NCBI GenBank assembly: GCA_022036555.1
Contig: CM039121.1
Span: 46,649,847 to 46,713,846 of the forward strand
From: Microstegium vimineum
Lineage: Eukaryota > Streptophyta > Magnoliopsida > Poales > Poaceae
Reading direction: 5' to 3'
Length of the DNA: 64,000 nucleotides
The notes beneath the pieces are model-generated. The model saw only the letters and a program-made list of their open reading frames with translations. It did not search any database and was not told the DNA's origin. Shown in pieces: positions 20,840-30,743 of the stretch. The position numbers were made by a program, and so were the translations under genes. The first letter of the stretch is position 1, and the number at the start of each line of letters is the position of its first letter.

Positions 20840-22155
20840 TAGTAGTATATGGTTTCACGATTCGAGAGATGACGACAATGATAGCGAACTTTAGAGTTCC
20901 AAGATGATATTGTATATTAGTTGATTGCATGCCGTCTATTCATTTGTTATCTCGCAGTCGAGGAATGTTACGCACTTTCGGTTATTACAGTTTCGATTTT
21001 TTTTAGTAAACTCGGACATCTATATAGATGGTGTGATTCCTTTTCTTTTCTTGTCGAAGTGTTCTGCATACTTTCTATTCTATGGAATTGAACTTTTAGC
21101 CCGACACTAAATTTAACATGACTTACAAGGGTGCAAAGAATATACATTTTGATATTGTGCCTTTTTTTTAATTCTGATGACGTTGATTTTAAGACTTAGC
21201 ATGATTCCGTAAACATAGGATGCCCTCATATAGCATGAATCCGTAAACTTAGGATGCTCTCATATAGCATGATTCCGTGAACATAGAATGCCCTCATTTT
21301 ATACACTTACAGGCTTAATAATATTTTTAGTTTGTTCGATGGAGGGTCGGCCGAAGCGAGCCAACCCTATCAGTTTCCACAAATTATGCCGGCCATATGT
21401 CTTGATAGCCATACAACACCCATCAACAAGGATGGAGGTGGCATACATAGCCAACCGGCCCTTTTTAATTTGCAACCGAGCCATCCCACTGCTATTTCAA
21501 AGCACTCGCTAGACCTGCTCCTCGCGGCCTCCTCGTCCCTAGAAATATAATATAGAAATATGGAGGCAAATATAATATAGAAATATAGAAATCGGTCGAA
21601 ATATGCTCAAACCGAATTCCGTCCCGTTTTCGAATTTTCCGTCCGAATTTCGTACCGGATTCGAATTTTTCCGAAAAAACTGAAAACTCTCGGGTCAAAT
21701 ATAGAAAATGATGCGATTCGGTCGGGAATTTTCGTTTTCGTTTTCAACCTTAACCCTAGATATGGAAAGGGGCAAAGACAGTTGTCGGGATCTCTACAAC
21801 ACGAAAACCCTCTCCTCCCCGACTGCCTCCTCCCCAGCTCCTCATTGGTGAGCCGTGGGCGTCGGGCGGCGCGCCGGCGGCTGCCTTGCTCTTCGGCCAT
21901 CATCATCATCCTCGGATCACTTCCTCATCCTCCTGCTTGTGCCATCGTTGTCCCAGTCTTTCAGATCCAGCGGCGTCAGGCGCACGGCGGGATTTGGAGG
22001 GTGAGGTTCCAGGGGGCAGGAGCAGATCCTGAAGCCGGCAAACGCCGCACGACGAATCGACGGCTGATTCAGCAATCTCCGAGGGTACGACCTGCTTCCC
22101 CCCTGCCATCCCTAGCGTGTCTCCGAGGGTACGATCTGCTTTCCCCCTGGCATCC
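20840..22155. other. 3' flank of BSD gene and 5' region of the HtrA-like gene
   Basis: The first 300 bases are AT-rich and probably hold the BSD 3' UTR. At 21197-21298 there are three tandem 34-bp units starting TAGCATGATTCCGTAAACAT. From about 21590 to 21765 lies a piece of a dispersed repeat (ATAGAAAATGATGCGATTCG then TTTTCGTTTTC) that is also seen at about 55180-55270. From about 21775 the base composition turns GC-rich with CT tracts, as in a grass promoter or leader. A 44-bp unit starting TCTCCGAGGGTACGA is tandemly duplicated at 22076 and 22120, and the second copy is cut at CATCC by element 2. This GC-rich part most likely belongs to the leader of the gene that restarts at 34711. Confidence 0.55.
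22151..22155. repeat. Target site duplication, left copy (element 2)
   Basis: CATCC directly before the left LTR, repeated exactly at 34706-34710 after the right LTR. Confidence 0.95.
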
Positions 22156-23084
22156 TATTGACACAAAAAGCGTCAGGATCTGCGAACACCTCGGGCTATT
22201 ACCCGAATTCGATATCCAAAGGTGTGCCAGTCGATTTGACCGGTTAATCGACAAGGACGATAACTAGAACAAGATTTGAACAAGACAACGGGGATACGCC
22301 CAGATGTCAAGATTCAGACTTGATCAGGATAACTAGAGCAGAGTTGAACGAGACAACAGCGATGCGCCCGGATGTCAAAGCTCAGATTACTCCCACGCGG
22401 AACTTGCAAGGGTTTGACGGAGATCAAGGAGATGCAGCCCGTCGAAGCTTGAAGAACTCGTAGATAAACTAAGGCTAATGCAATAAAAGGGTAAATTGCA
22501 GTAAAGGTAAATAAGAGTAATTGATTTATTTGATATATTGATTGTGTTTTTCTCACGACCCCCAGGTACATATTTATACTCCGGCAATAGGAGTTGTAAA
22601 CAGACACGACTCGTACCTTTCCTAAACAATACAAACTCCTATTTTAAAGCAAATAACTGACTCGCGCAGGAGTCAGACTCAAACTTCCATAATAATACTG
22701 GTATAAGATCACCAGTTTTCTTGTCTTTTCTTCGATGAAACTTTCCATCGGTAGACTCTTCAATCCGCAACTTTCTTCTATTGCCATCGGCAATCCCTTG
22801 CTGACGTCAACCGCCACGTTACCCTGTGCCTATCGGCATCGTCACTCTATGCCCATCGGCATCGGCAATACTTCCCAATCCGCAACCTTGCACTTCTGGT
22901 AACTTGTCTCCACCAATTAACCCTTATCGGCAAGAATCGTCCAGCCCCCATCGGCAACAAACTTCTTGCAGCATTCACTCTCATCGGTAAATCTGACCAA
23001 TGACTTTCTGATGTCGATAGAAAACGGCTGCCAATCAATGCAAGTCTTAGCTCATTTGACACATGCCGAAAAATGGTGTCAACA
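22156..23084 (-). repeat. Left LTR of element 2 (its 3' LTR)
   Basis: Begins TATTGACACAAAAAGCGTCA and ends AATGGTGTCAACA. The ends form the inverted repeat TxTTGACAC/GTGTCAACA, except that the second base is A instead of the usual G in both LTRs. Just inside, the minus strand reads AAAATTGGGGGGCATG, a likely polypurine tract. About 400-930 bases in, the word ATCGGCA is repeated many times. Confidence 0.95.
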
Positions 23085-23250
23085 CATGCCCCCCAATTTT
23101 GGAGTGTAGAATATTTTACACGCCGAAATTTTCTCCACTGTAACTGTTCCCTCCAAGATAACTCCTTGATTATCGCGCACATCTATTGCACGCCCTTCCA
23201 TATTCCTGTTTAGTACGAATAAAAACTCCAAAAATACCCCTGACCAGGCT

Positions 23251-23257
23251 TATAAAA
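23251..23257 (+). promoter_or_regulatory. TATA box of the antisense gene in element 2
   Basis: TATAAAA about 165 bases before the start codon at 23418, followed by a CT-rich leader. It points away from gag-pol and lies outside the LTR, just inside its inner edge. Confidence 0.6.
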
Positions 23258-23417
23258 CTTACCAGCATCCAATCTGTTTTTTCACCCTGCGCTCACTTTC
23301 ATTTTCATCTGCCTTCGTCTTCAACCTCGGCGGCGGCTCCGAAGAACAGTCCCGTGAGCTCAAGCAACAACGATTTCCTCAAGTAGAGCACGAATCGCAA
23401 GGACTTCCTCAACTCCA

Positions 23418-26400
23418 ATGGTGATCCACTTCGACGTCCCCAAAGTAAATCTACTTCCTCCTCACTTCACCTTCTGCAAGTTCCTTTTCCGTATCAATTT
23501 TGTAATCTCTTTTCCCCTTTCTTTCTTTGATTTTTCCGAAAACTAGGAACTGTACAACAAGGTAGTAATCCCCATTGAGCAATCCAATTTCAACTACCTG
23601 GACCCAATGGGACACCCCGATCCTACCAATCTGATCAACGCAGAGACCAACCGCATCCCTTTCAAATCTGAATGCTTTAGCCTAGGGTTATGGAAAGATG
23701 TTTTCCGCTCATGGCCCAAACCCACCAAGGAATGGAAAAACTAGTACCTTATAATAATCAGAACACAGCAAGTTTACTGGTCAGAGCGTAACCTAGATCA
23801 GTGTATCAGGCTCTCCATTGCCGATATGGAGAAGAATGAGAATATGATGATGGTGGCTTCGTATTTCTGGTCCGATACAATGAATGCCTTTTTATTCAGA
23901 CACGGACCAGCTACTCCCACTCTTGTCGACGTGCACATGCTTACCGGCCTCGATGTCTCCTCTGCCGATACCCCCGCCCTGTTCAATAGGAAGGCCGAGT
24001 ATAACGTGAACACACGCAATATCGACGGCTGGACTGGTTACATCCGGGAATACCAAAAGACTGGATCGGTAGGTCAAAGGGAGCATGTCATCTTTTTGAA
24101 CATGTGGCTAGAAAAATTTATCTTCTGTGGCAGAACAGTCAGACCTACCACCATGTATCTTCCTGCGGCAGAGCTTCTAGCCGATGGAACAAGACTCCCT
24201 CTCGGCCGATACCTCCTTGGATCGGTATACCATCTTCTACACCAAGTATCCAAGAAGTTATTGTTAGGCGAGTCCATCGGTAACCTCGGGGATCCTTGGT
24301 GGTTTATAAACATGTGGTTAAACGCACACATGTACAAGGCCCTTCAATTTGACTTGTTCAATCAGCAATTCCCAAGGGATATATCAGAGGATTATGTATT
24401 TGATGATGATGAATCGGCAACTCATCCCCCTCTTAATTTCGGGGAGGCTATCATAGTGCTACTAGGAACCGATGCCAATGCAGACCAGTTTGGCAAATTC
24501 TTTCAAAAACTTTATAACGGAATCTCTGCTTCAGAATGGCTTTGGTGGCCTTACATTGATGATGACAACCGATTTCCTTTGTTGTTCAACCTTACCGATT
24601 GGAACGTGCCTCAGAATGAAGTAATCATGAAGGCCAGCATTGTTCCCCGAGCTATTCCAATCAACATTTTCGGAACTGGGAAGAATGCTCCTCCATCTTA
24701 TGAGTTCTATTACCCATTGGCAGTAGCAAGACAACTGACATTCGGCCAATTACCGATCAAACTCTGCTACGCCAAGGTGATAAAACCAAGACAAATTATC
24801 TCCAGCGCTATGGATTGGAACAAGATTGTCAATCTCCCTCCCGATGCCGATACATCAAACATCGACCTATCCTCCTGGGCACCAACATCTTTCATCATGG
24901 AGGAATACAAATTTTGGTGGCAAGAATGGAGAAGCCAACTGTTCGCCAAGTCATCGCACTACTATCGGCATTTGATCAACGCCGATCATATCATCCCCGA
25001 TGATGCAGTAAGTTCATCAAAATGCATTTTTATCATTTACTTCTACCATCGTCATCTGATCTTCTTTTGCTTAACAGGTTGACGATCCAATCCCTCAAAT
25101 GAGCAAGAGTGGCAAGCCCTTCCATCTTCGAATGATGAGCTCTGTATCGATTATCGGTAATAAAGCTCATACACTGGCTGCCTTCACTCCTCAGAGGGTA
25201 CCTAAGGTCACTCTCAAGCCCAAGCCGACGCCTGCAAAGACCATTGCTACTCCATCGGCTGCTGCTGCCATCTTGGCGCAAGCTTTCGTAGTAAGTTTTA
25301 CTTTTACTTATACCGATCACAAACTGCTCATCGGCAATATTTACTTTATGTAACTTGCACCAAACATTTTTCAGGCAGCGAGGTCATCGGCAACTGCTCC
25401 AAACGTACAAGCTTCTCCAACTCACGCTGCCGACTCCCCCCAAGCTTCGCAACCAAAAAGGGCCGGCTCACCTACTGCCGCTCCAAAGAAGAAACGTTTG
25501 AGGCGAGCCACTCCAGCTGCATCACCAATTCCCACCGATGCACCAATAGTAGAGCCATCATCGGCGTCTATTCCCGATCAGCCAACGGACGAAATCCTTG
25601 ACCAGGAAACAATACCACTGCCGCAGGAACCAGCTGCAACATCAGCATCGGCACCAGCACCTACACCAGATAACATTCCCGACCAGAGGATGGCATCACC
25701 GCCACAGGAACCAACCATCGCAGCAGAGACAACACCAGCAATAGCACCAATAGCACCGACCGCTCCTCCTACGGAAGCGTGTTCATCGGCAACCATTGCC
25801 GATCTTCCAGACAATACCATACCGGCAGCCTTCCCAAGTCCCAGACAAGAAATCCGCTTCAAGATGGTAAGCCAACTATCTAAAAACTTGCAGTATAAAC
25901 TTATGATCGACAAACTCTAACTTTCTCCTTTTCAGGCCCAAGACTCCCCTGACAGCCTATTCCCCTTCGCCGTCAACCTCCCTGACGAAGACAAAACAAA
26001 GAAGGCTCTGCTCCAGCGAATAGCTTGTTCTCCTTCGCCATCAATCTTCCCGATGAGGACGAGGACGAAGAAAGCTCTGCTCCAGCTTTATCGACAGAGG
26101 TCAAACTCAAGCTTGAAACATTGCTATCCTCACTGCAACAAGACACATCTCATCTCGTCCAAGACTCTACTGCAGCAAAGATAGCTTTCAAAGACATCCA
26201 AGGCCACCTATCTGCCGATACAGAGGAAACACTCTTCCAGGCAGCGTTTCTTGAGAGCAGGCAACTCCAGTATCAAAGACTTTCTCGTCGCATAGCCGAT
26301 AGAACCGCTCACTCAAAGATTGAAGAAGAAATGCTTAAGTTCAAACAAATTGCCGATGAGAAACACAAGGACATCAGCCAAGTAGAAGCTTCCGGCGCCA

Positions 26401-26684
26401 ATCTTGAGCAAGAGATCGTTCATTTATCGGCAAGGAGGGAAGAGTTGCTGACTGAACTGAAAAGGGTTGAAGAAGCCCTGAACACAGCCAGCCAAAAGAA
26501 AGCCCAACTGCTCGACGCCATTAAGGCTCTGCGACAAGAAAGAGACAGAAACGCCCGACAAGCTATCCTGCTGAAGAAGAAAATCAAGCCAGTTGAAGGG
26601 TCTGCCGATGATGATGCCAGGGAAATGGAGGAAATAGAGCAAATTCGCCTGCGTGCGATATCAACTATTCAATCCTTGTTGTAA
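23418..26684 (+). pseudogene. Antisense accessory gene of element 2, plant mobile domain-like
   Basis: Exons 23418-23444, 23547-25007, 25078-25290, 25375-25866 and 25936-26684 join in phase with GT..AG sites. The first exon encodes MVIHFDVPK. Exon 2 holds a globular region with MVASYFWSDTMNAFLF, PTLVDVHMLTGLDV, MWLEKFIFCG and GDPWWFINMWLNAHM, the look of the plant mobile domain (PMD, PF10536), known from transposon-related and MAIN-like plant proteins. Exons 3-4 are Ala/Pro-rich with a basic patch (PKKKRLRRA) that could be a nuclear signal. The end is a long coiled coil (EELLTELKRVEEALNTASQK). Two breaks are seen: TAG at 23742-23744 in exon 2, and a frame change near 26020 caused by a roughly 69-bp imperfect tandem duplication. 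Function unknown; its place and antisense direction match extra genes reported in some plant Ty3/gypsy elements. Confidence 0.7.
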
Positions 26685-26805
26685 TTTGCTACAATTCATC
26701 ATATCGGCAAATGTAACACTTGATTTTGCTTTGTAATATAATGTCAGTACGCTTTTACCGATGTTTTACATAGCACTCTCTTCCATCGGTATTCCAACGG
26801 GCATT

Positions 26806-28233
26806 CTATGCATCTACCCAAACACTAGGGTAATATTTCTTCAAGTATTTACCATTGATTGCTCTGGAGAACGCAACCCCCTCGAGAGTTTCCAAAATAT
26901 AGGCATTGCCAGGAACAGACTGATTTATCCGAAACGGACCCTCCCAATTAGGAGACCATTTTCCAAATTTAGAACTCTTAGTCCCAATCGGCAAAATTAA
27001 TTTCCATACCAGATCACCATCGGCAAATTCTTTCACCTTCACCTTCTTGTCATACCATCTGACAATTCTTTTCTTATTTTCTTCAATGCTGACCAGAACC
27101 CTCAACCGATGACTTGCTAAGTCTTCTAACTCATCCTTCATAAGAGTATCATAATCATCGGCTGTTAACTGATCCTGAGAAAATAATTGCCTAGAACCAG
27201 TTTTAACTTCCCAAGGCAGGACAACATCGTGTCCATAGACCAACTGATACGGCGAAACTTTGATTGCACCATGACACGCCATCCAACACGACCATAGGGC
27301 TTCATTTAACACCGTATGCCACCTTCTAGGGTTTTCTTCAATCTTGCGTTTGATAAGATTAATAACTCCTTTATTAGTTGCTTCAACCTGACCGTTAGCT
27401 TGAGCATAATAAGGAGAAGAATTCAATACCTTGAACCCCATACTAGCAGCAAACTCATCAAACTCTCCCGATGTGAACATAGTTCCTTGATCGGTGGTAA
27501 TAGTTTGAGGAATACCGAATTGGTAAACAATATGCTCTTTTACAAAATCTACCATGTTTGCCGATGTCACCTTCCTCAAAGGAATTGCCTCAACCCATTT
27601 CGTGAAGTAATCGGTAGCAACGAGTATAAACTTATGCCCTTTACTCGACGGCGGATAAATTTGGCCAATGAGATCAATAGCCCATCCTCTAAACGGCCAA
27701 GGCTTGATTATAGGATTCATTGTCGATGCAGGTTCCCTCTGGACATTACCAAACTTCTGACAATCCTGACACTCTTTAAAATAGTTGAAGCAATCTTCAA
27801 GAATTGTCGGCCAATAATATTCATTTCGCCTAATCATCCACTTCATCTTGAATGCCGATTGATGTGCGCCACACACACCCTCATGGACTTCGCCCATTAA
27901 CTCTTTTGATTCCTCTTTACCAAGGCACCTGAGCAAAACTCCATCAATCGTCCGATAATATAATTCACTGTCAAGGAGCACATATTTAGTAGCTTGAAAC
28001 CTTAGATGCCTTTCAACTTTCCTAGATGGATCTCTTAAGTAATCAGCAATTTCTTTTCTCCAGTCATCGGCAACCATTACCGATGTCATGACCTCTTGAA
28101 TCGGCTGATACCCTGAAGCATTCTGTGCTAACCGATTGGCCTCTTCGTTATGCAACCTAGGAATATGCTCAAGGCGGTACTCTTTGAATTCTTTTAATAA
28201 CCATAAACACTTCTTATGGTGTGCAATCAACAT
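26806..28233 (-). CDS. pol: RNase H end and integrase of element 2
   Basis: A 475-codon open frame. It starts just after an in-frame TGA (28240-28242), so it is the C-terminal part of pol. It includes the end of RNase H, an integrase zinc region (H..H in EGVCGAHQSAFK, C..C in KECQDCQKFG), a core with Asp in VATDYFTKW, Asp in TITTDQGTMF and Glu in YAQANGQVEATN, and a C-terminal domain with GPFRINQSV. The catalytic acids are present. The final residues reach 26806, only 122 bases from the end of the convergent antisense gene (26684). Confidence 0.9.
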   Translation of the reverse strand: MLIAHHKKCLWLLKEFKEYRLEHIPRLHNEEANRLAQNASGYQPIQEVMTSVMVADDWRKEIADYLRDPSRKVERHLRFQATKYVLLDSELYYRTIDGVLLRCLGKEESKELMGEVHEGVCGAHQSAFKMKWMIRRNEYYWPTILEDCFNYFKECQDCQKFGNVQREPASTMNPIIKPWPFRGWAIDLIGQIYPPSSKGHKFILVATDYFTKWVEAIPLRKVTSANMVDFVKEHIVYQFGIPQTITTDQGTMFTSGEFDEFAASMGFKVLNSSPYYAQANGQVEATNKGVINLIKRKIEENPRRWHTVLNEALWSCWMACHGAIKVSPYQLVYGHDVVLPWEVKTGSRQLFSQDQLTADDYDTLMKDELEDLASHRLRVLVSIEENKKRIVRWYDKKVKVKEFADGDLVWKLILPIGTKSSKFGKWSPNWEGPFRINQSVPGNAYILETLEGVAFSRAINGKYLKKYYPSVWVDA

Positions 28234-28239
28234 TTCACT

Positions 28240-30042
28240 TCAGCATTCATATACCCCAATCAATTGATTGATCACCAACATAGAGTTGCCAAAGATTTCA
28301 AAGACATCGGCATGTACTTCCCTGAGCAATTCCAACCCCTTTATTAAAGCCTGATACTCAGCCTGATTGTTTGTTGACGTAGCAACAATCGGCAACAAAA
28401 TTCCATACTTTCGTCCCCGGGGTGAAATTAAGAGAACACTGATACCTGCCCCTTCTTTGCACGTAGACCCGTCAAAGAACAAAGTCCAAGGAGCAACCTC
28501 TACAGAGCTTACCATATTGCAATGCTGAGTAACAAAATCGGCCATCACCTGACCCTTAACAGCCTTAGCCGATTCATACTTCAGATCAAACTCTGAAAGT
28601 GCTAGAATCCATTTGCCGATTCTCCCACTTAATATCGGCATCGACAGCATATACTTAACCACATCATCTTTGCAGATAACATTGCATTCAGCCGATAATA
28701 AATAATGCCTCAATTTTATGCAAGAGACATATAAACATAAACATAATCTCTCTATGGCCGAATACCTGGTTTCAGCATCTACCAACCTTCTGCTTAAGTA
28801 ATAAATCACACGTTCTTTCCCTTCAAATTCTTGAATTAAAGCCGATCCGATAACACTATCATCGGCGGACAAATACAACCTGAAAGGTTTCCCGTGCCGA
28901 GGTGGAACCAAGACTGGAGGGTTCACCAAATACCTCTTGATCTCCTCCAAGGCTAACTGTTGTTCCTCTTTCCATGTAAACTCTTGATCGGCTTTCAGCT
29001 TTAACAATGGACTAAAAGATTTAATCTTACCAGATAAGTTGGATATAAATCTTCTGATGAAATTAATCTTGCCGATCAAGGATTGCAACTCAGTCTTGTT
29101 TGTAGGGGCAACCACCTTATTAATTGCATCAATAGATTTTCTACCGATCTCGATGCCTCTCTGATGCACCATAAAACCCAGAAATTGGCCTGCCGATACA
29201 CCAAACTCACACTTGTTAGGATTCATCTTCAACCCATGCTCCCTTGTGCATTCCAGGATTTTTCGCAAATCGGCAAGATGCTTTTCAAAACTTCTGGATT
29301 TAACCACCACATCATCAATATAGATTTCGACTATCGTGCTAATGTACTTATGAAAGATAAAATTCATCGCTCTTTGATAAGTAGCACCGGCATTCTTCAA
29401 GCCAAAAGTCATCACGACCCACTCAAACAAACCGACGTGACCTAGACATCTAAATGCAGTCTTGTTTATGTCTTCCTCAGCCATGAATATTTGATTATAT
29501 CCAGCATTACCATCCATGAAACTAATGATTTGATGTCCGGCAGCAGCATCAACTAACAAATCGGCAACTGGCATCGGATAACCATCCATCGGTGTAGCCT
29601 TGTTGAGATTCCAAAAATCAATACAAACACGAAGCTTTCCGTTCTTCTTATACACAGGAACCACATTAGAAATCCAATCGGCATATCGACACTGCCGAAT
29701 AAACCCAGCTTCAATTAACTTTGTAATTTCAGCTTTAATGTCAGGCAACACCATAGGATTGCATCGGCGCGTAGGTTGCCGATGTGGTTGGAAACCAGAC
29801 TTAATAGGCAACCGATGTTCGACTATTGATCGGTCTAAACCAGGCATCTCTATATAATCCCAAGCGAACCAATCTTTATTTTCTTTTAATAAATCAATCA
29901 ATTGCCGCTTACATTGGGAATCCAACTTAGTACTAATAAAAGTAGGCCTATGCTTACTACCATCGCCGATATCTACTTCTAATAAATCATCGGCCGATGT
30001 GAACCCCTGTCCCAGTTTTCCATCATCGGTGAATTGATCCAT
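28240..30042 (-). CDS. pol: Reverse transcriptase and RNase H of element 2
   Basis: A 600-codon frame encoding Ty3-type reverse transcriptase. LRVCIDFWNLNKATP and ISFMDGNAGYNQI are the finger and palm motifs, and YIDDVVVKS (near 29305-29330) is the active site. RNase H begins at LFFDGSTCKEGAG. The frame ends at TGA 28240-28242 and then resumes unchanged as integrase, so this is one substitution away from a continuous pol. Upstream, a stop and a frame change near 30040 separate it from protease. Confidence 0.9.
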   Translation of the reverse strand: MDQFTDDGKLGQGFTSADDLLEVDIGDGSKHRPTFISTKLDSQCKRQLIDLLKENKDWFAWDYIEMPGLDRSIVEHRLPIKSGFQPHRQPTRRCNPMVLPDIKAEITKLIEAGFIRQCRYADWISNVVPVYKKNGKLRVCIDFWNLNKATPMDGYPMPVADLLVDAAAGHQIISFMDGNAGYNQIFMAEEDINKTAFRCLGHVGLFEWVVMTFGLKNAGATYQRAMNFIFHKYISTIVEIYIDDVVVKSRSFEKHLADLRKILECTREHGLKMNPNKCEFGVSAGQFLGFMVHQRGIEIGRKSIDAINKVVAPTNKTELQSLIGKINFIRRFISNLSGKIKSFSPLLKLKADQEFTWKEEQQLALEEIKRYLVNPPVLVPPRHGKPFRLYLSADDSVIGSALIQEFEGKERVIYYLSRRLVDAETRYSAIERLCLCLYVSCIKLRHYLLSAECNVICKDDVVKYMLSMPILSGRIGKWILALSEFDLKYESAKAVKGQVMADFVTQHCNMVSSVEVAPWTLFFDGSTCKEGAGISVLLISPRGRKYGILLPIVATSTNNQAEYQALIKGLELLREVHADVFEIFGNSMLVINQLIGVYEC

Positions 30043-30236
30043 TAAAACTCCTCTTCAGGACCGACTGTTTGGATCGGTGTAATATGGTAATCGGCAACTT
30101 TGAGGAACTCTGTGTCCCAAGCTTCACCTGATATGCACCTGGTTTGCTCATAAGTTTCCGATTCTGTCGATGCAACGATTGACGGAGTTTCACTCCGGAC
30201 AACTTCAATCTTGTCTCCAACCCACTGCACAAGGCT

Positions 30237-30698
30237 CTAATGCATAGTAGAAGGAATACAACAATTGGTATGGATCCAATCCCTTCCTAGGAGCAAGTTG
30301 TAGGTGCCTTTGCCACTGATCACGAAAAATGTCGTCGGCAAAGTTTTACTGCCGATGGTTAATTCAACACATACGGCTCCCATAGCTAATGACACATTGC
30401 CTTCAAAATATTTAAGTTTCATGTCCGTCTTGACTAAGTCTTGGTTGCCTTTTCCAAGCTTCTTGAACATAACATATGGTATTATGTTTATTGACGCCCC
30501 GCCATCCACCAGCATTTTCGTTACAGGCTGTCCATCCACTTTACCCTTAACAAACAGGGCCCTCAGGTGCTGCCTTTCATCACCGGCAGGTTTCTCAAAG
30601 ACAGCTACCATTGGATCCAAGACCAATTGCGCCATTTTTGCAGCCTCTTCTTCGTCACTGATAGGTGCCATGAACTCCATCGGCAATATGACGACCAT
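30237..30698 (-). CDS. pro: Aspartic protease region of element 2
   Basis: A 153-codon frame with the retroviral-type aspartic protease motif MLVDGGASINIIP (near 30480-30520) and a downstream GRDWIHTN pattern typical of the C-terminal part of this fold. It ends at TAG 30237-30239, after which the same frame stays open to near 30042 (VGDKIEVVRSE). Upstream, a TAG at 30744-30746 and a frame change near 30908 break the link to Gag. Confidence 0.8.
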   Translation of the reverse strand: MVVILPMEFMAPISDEEEAAKMAQLVLDPMVAVFEKPAGDERQHLRALFVKGKVDGQPVTKMLVDGGASINIIPYVMFKKLGKGNQDLVKTDMKLKYFEGNVSLAMGAVCVELTIGSKTLPTTFFVISGKGTYNLLLGRDWIHTNCCIPSTMH

Positions 30699-30743
30699 AT
30701 TGATTTCTGCCGATGGATCCCTATCCTTGCGCTTTGGCCTCCA

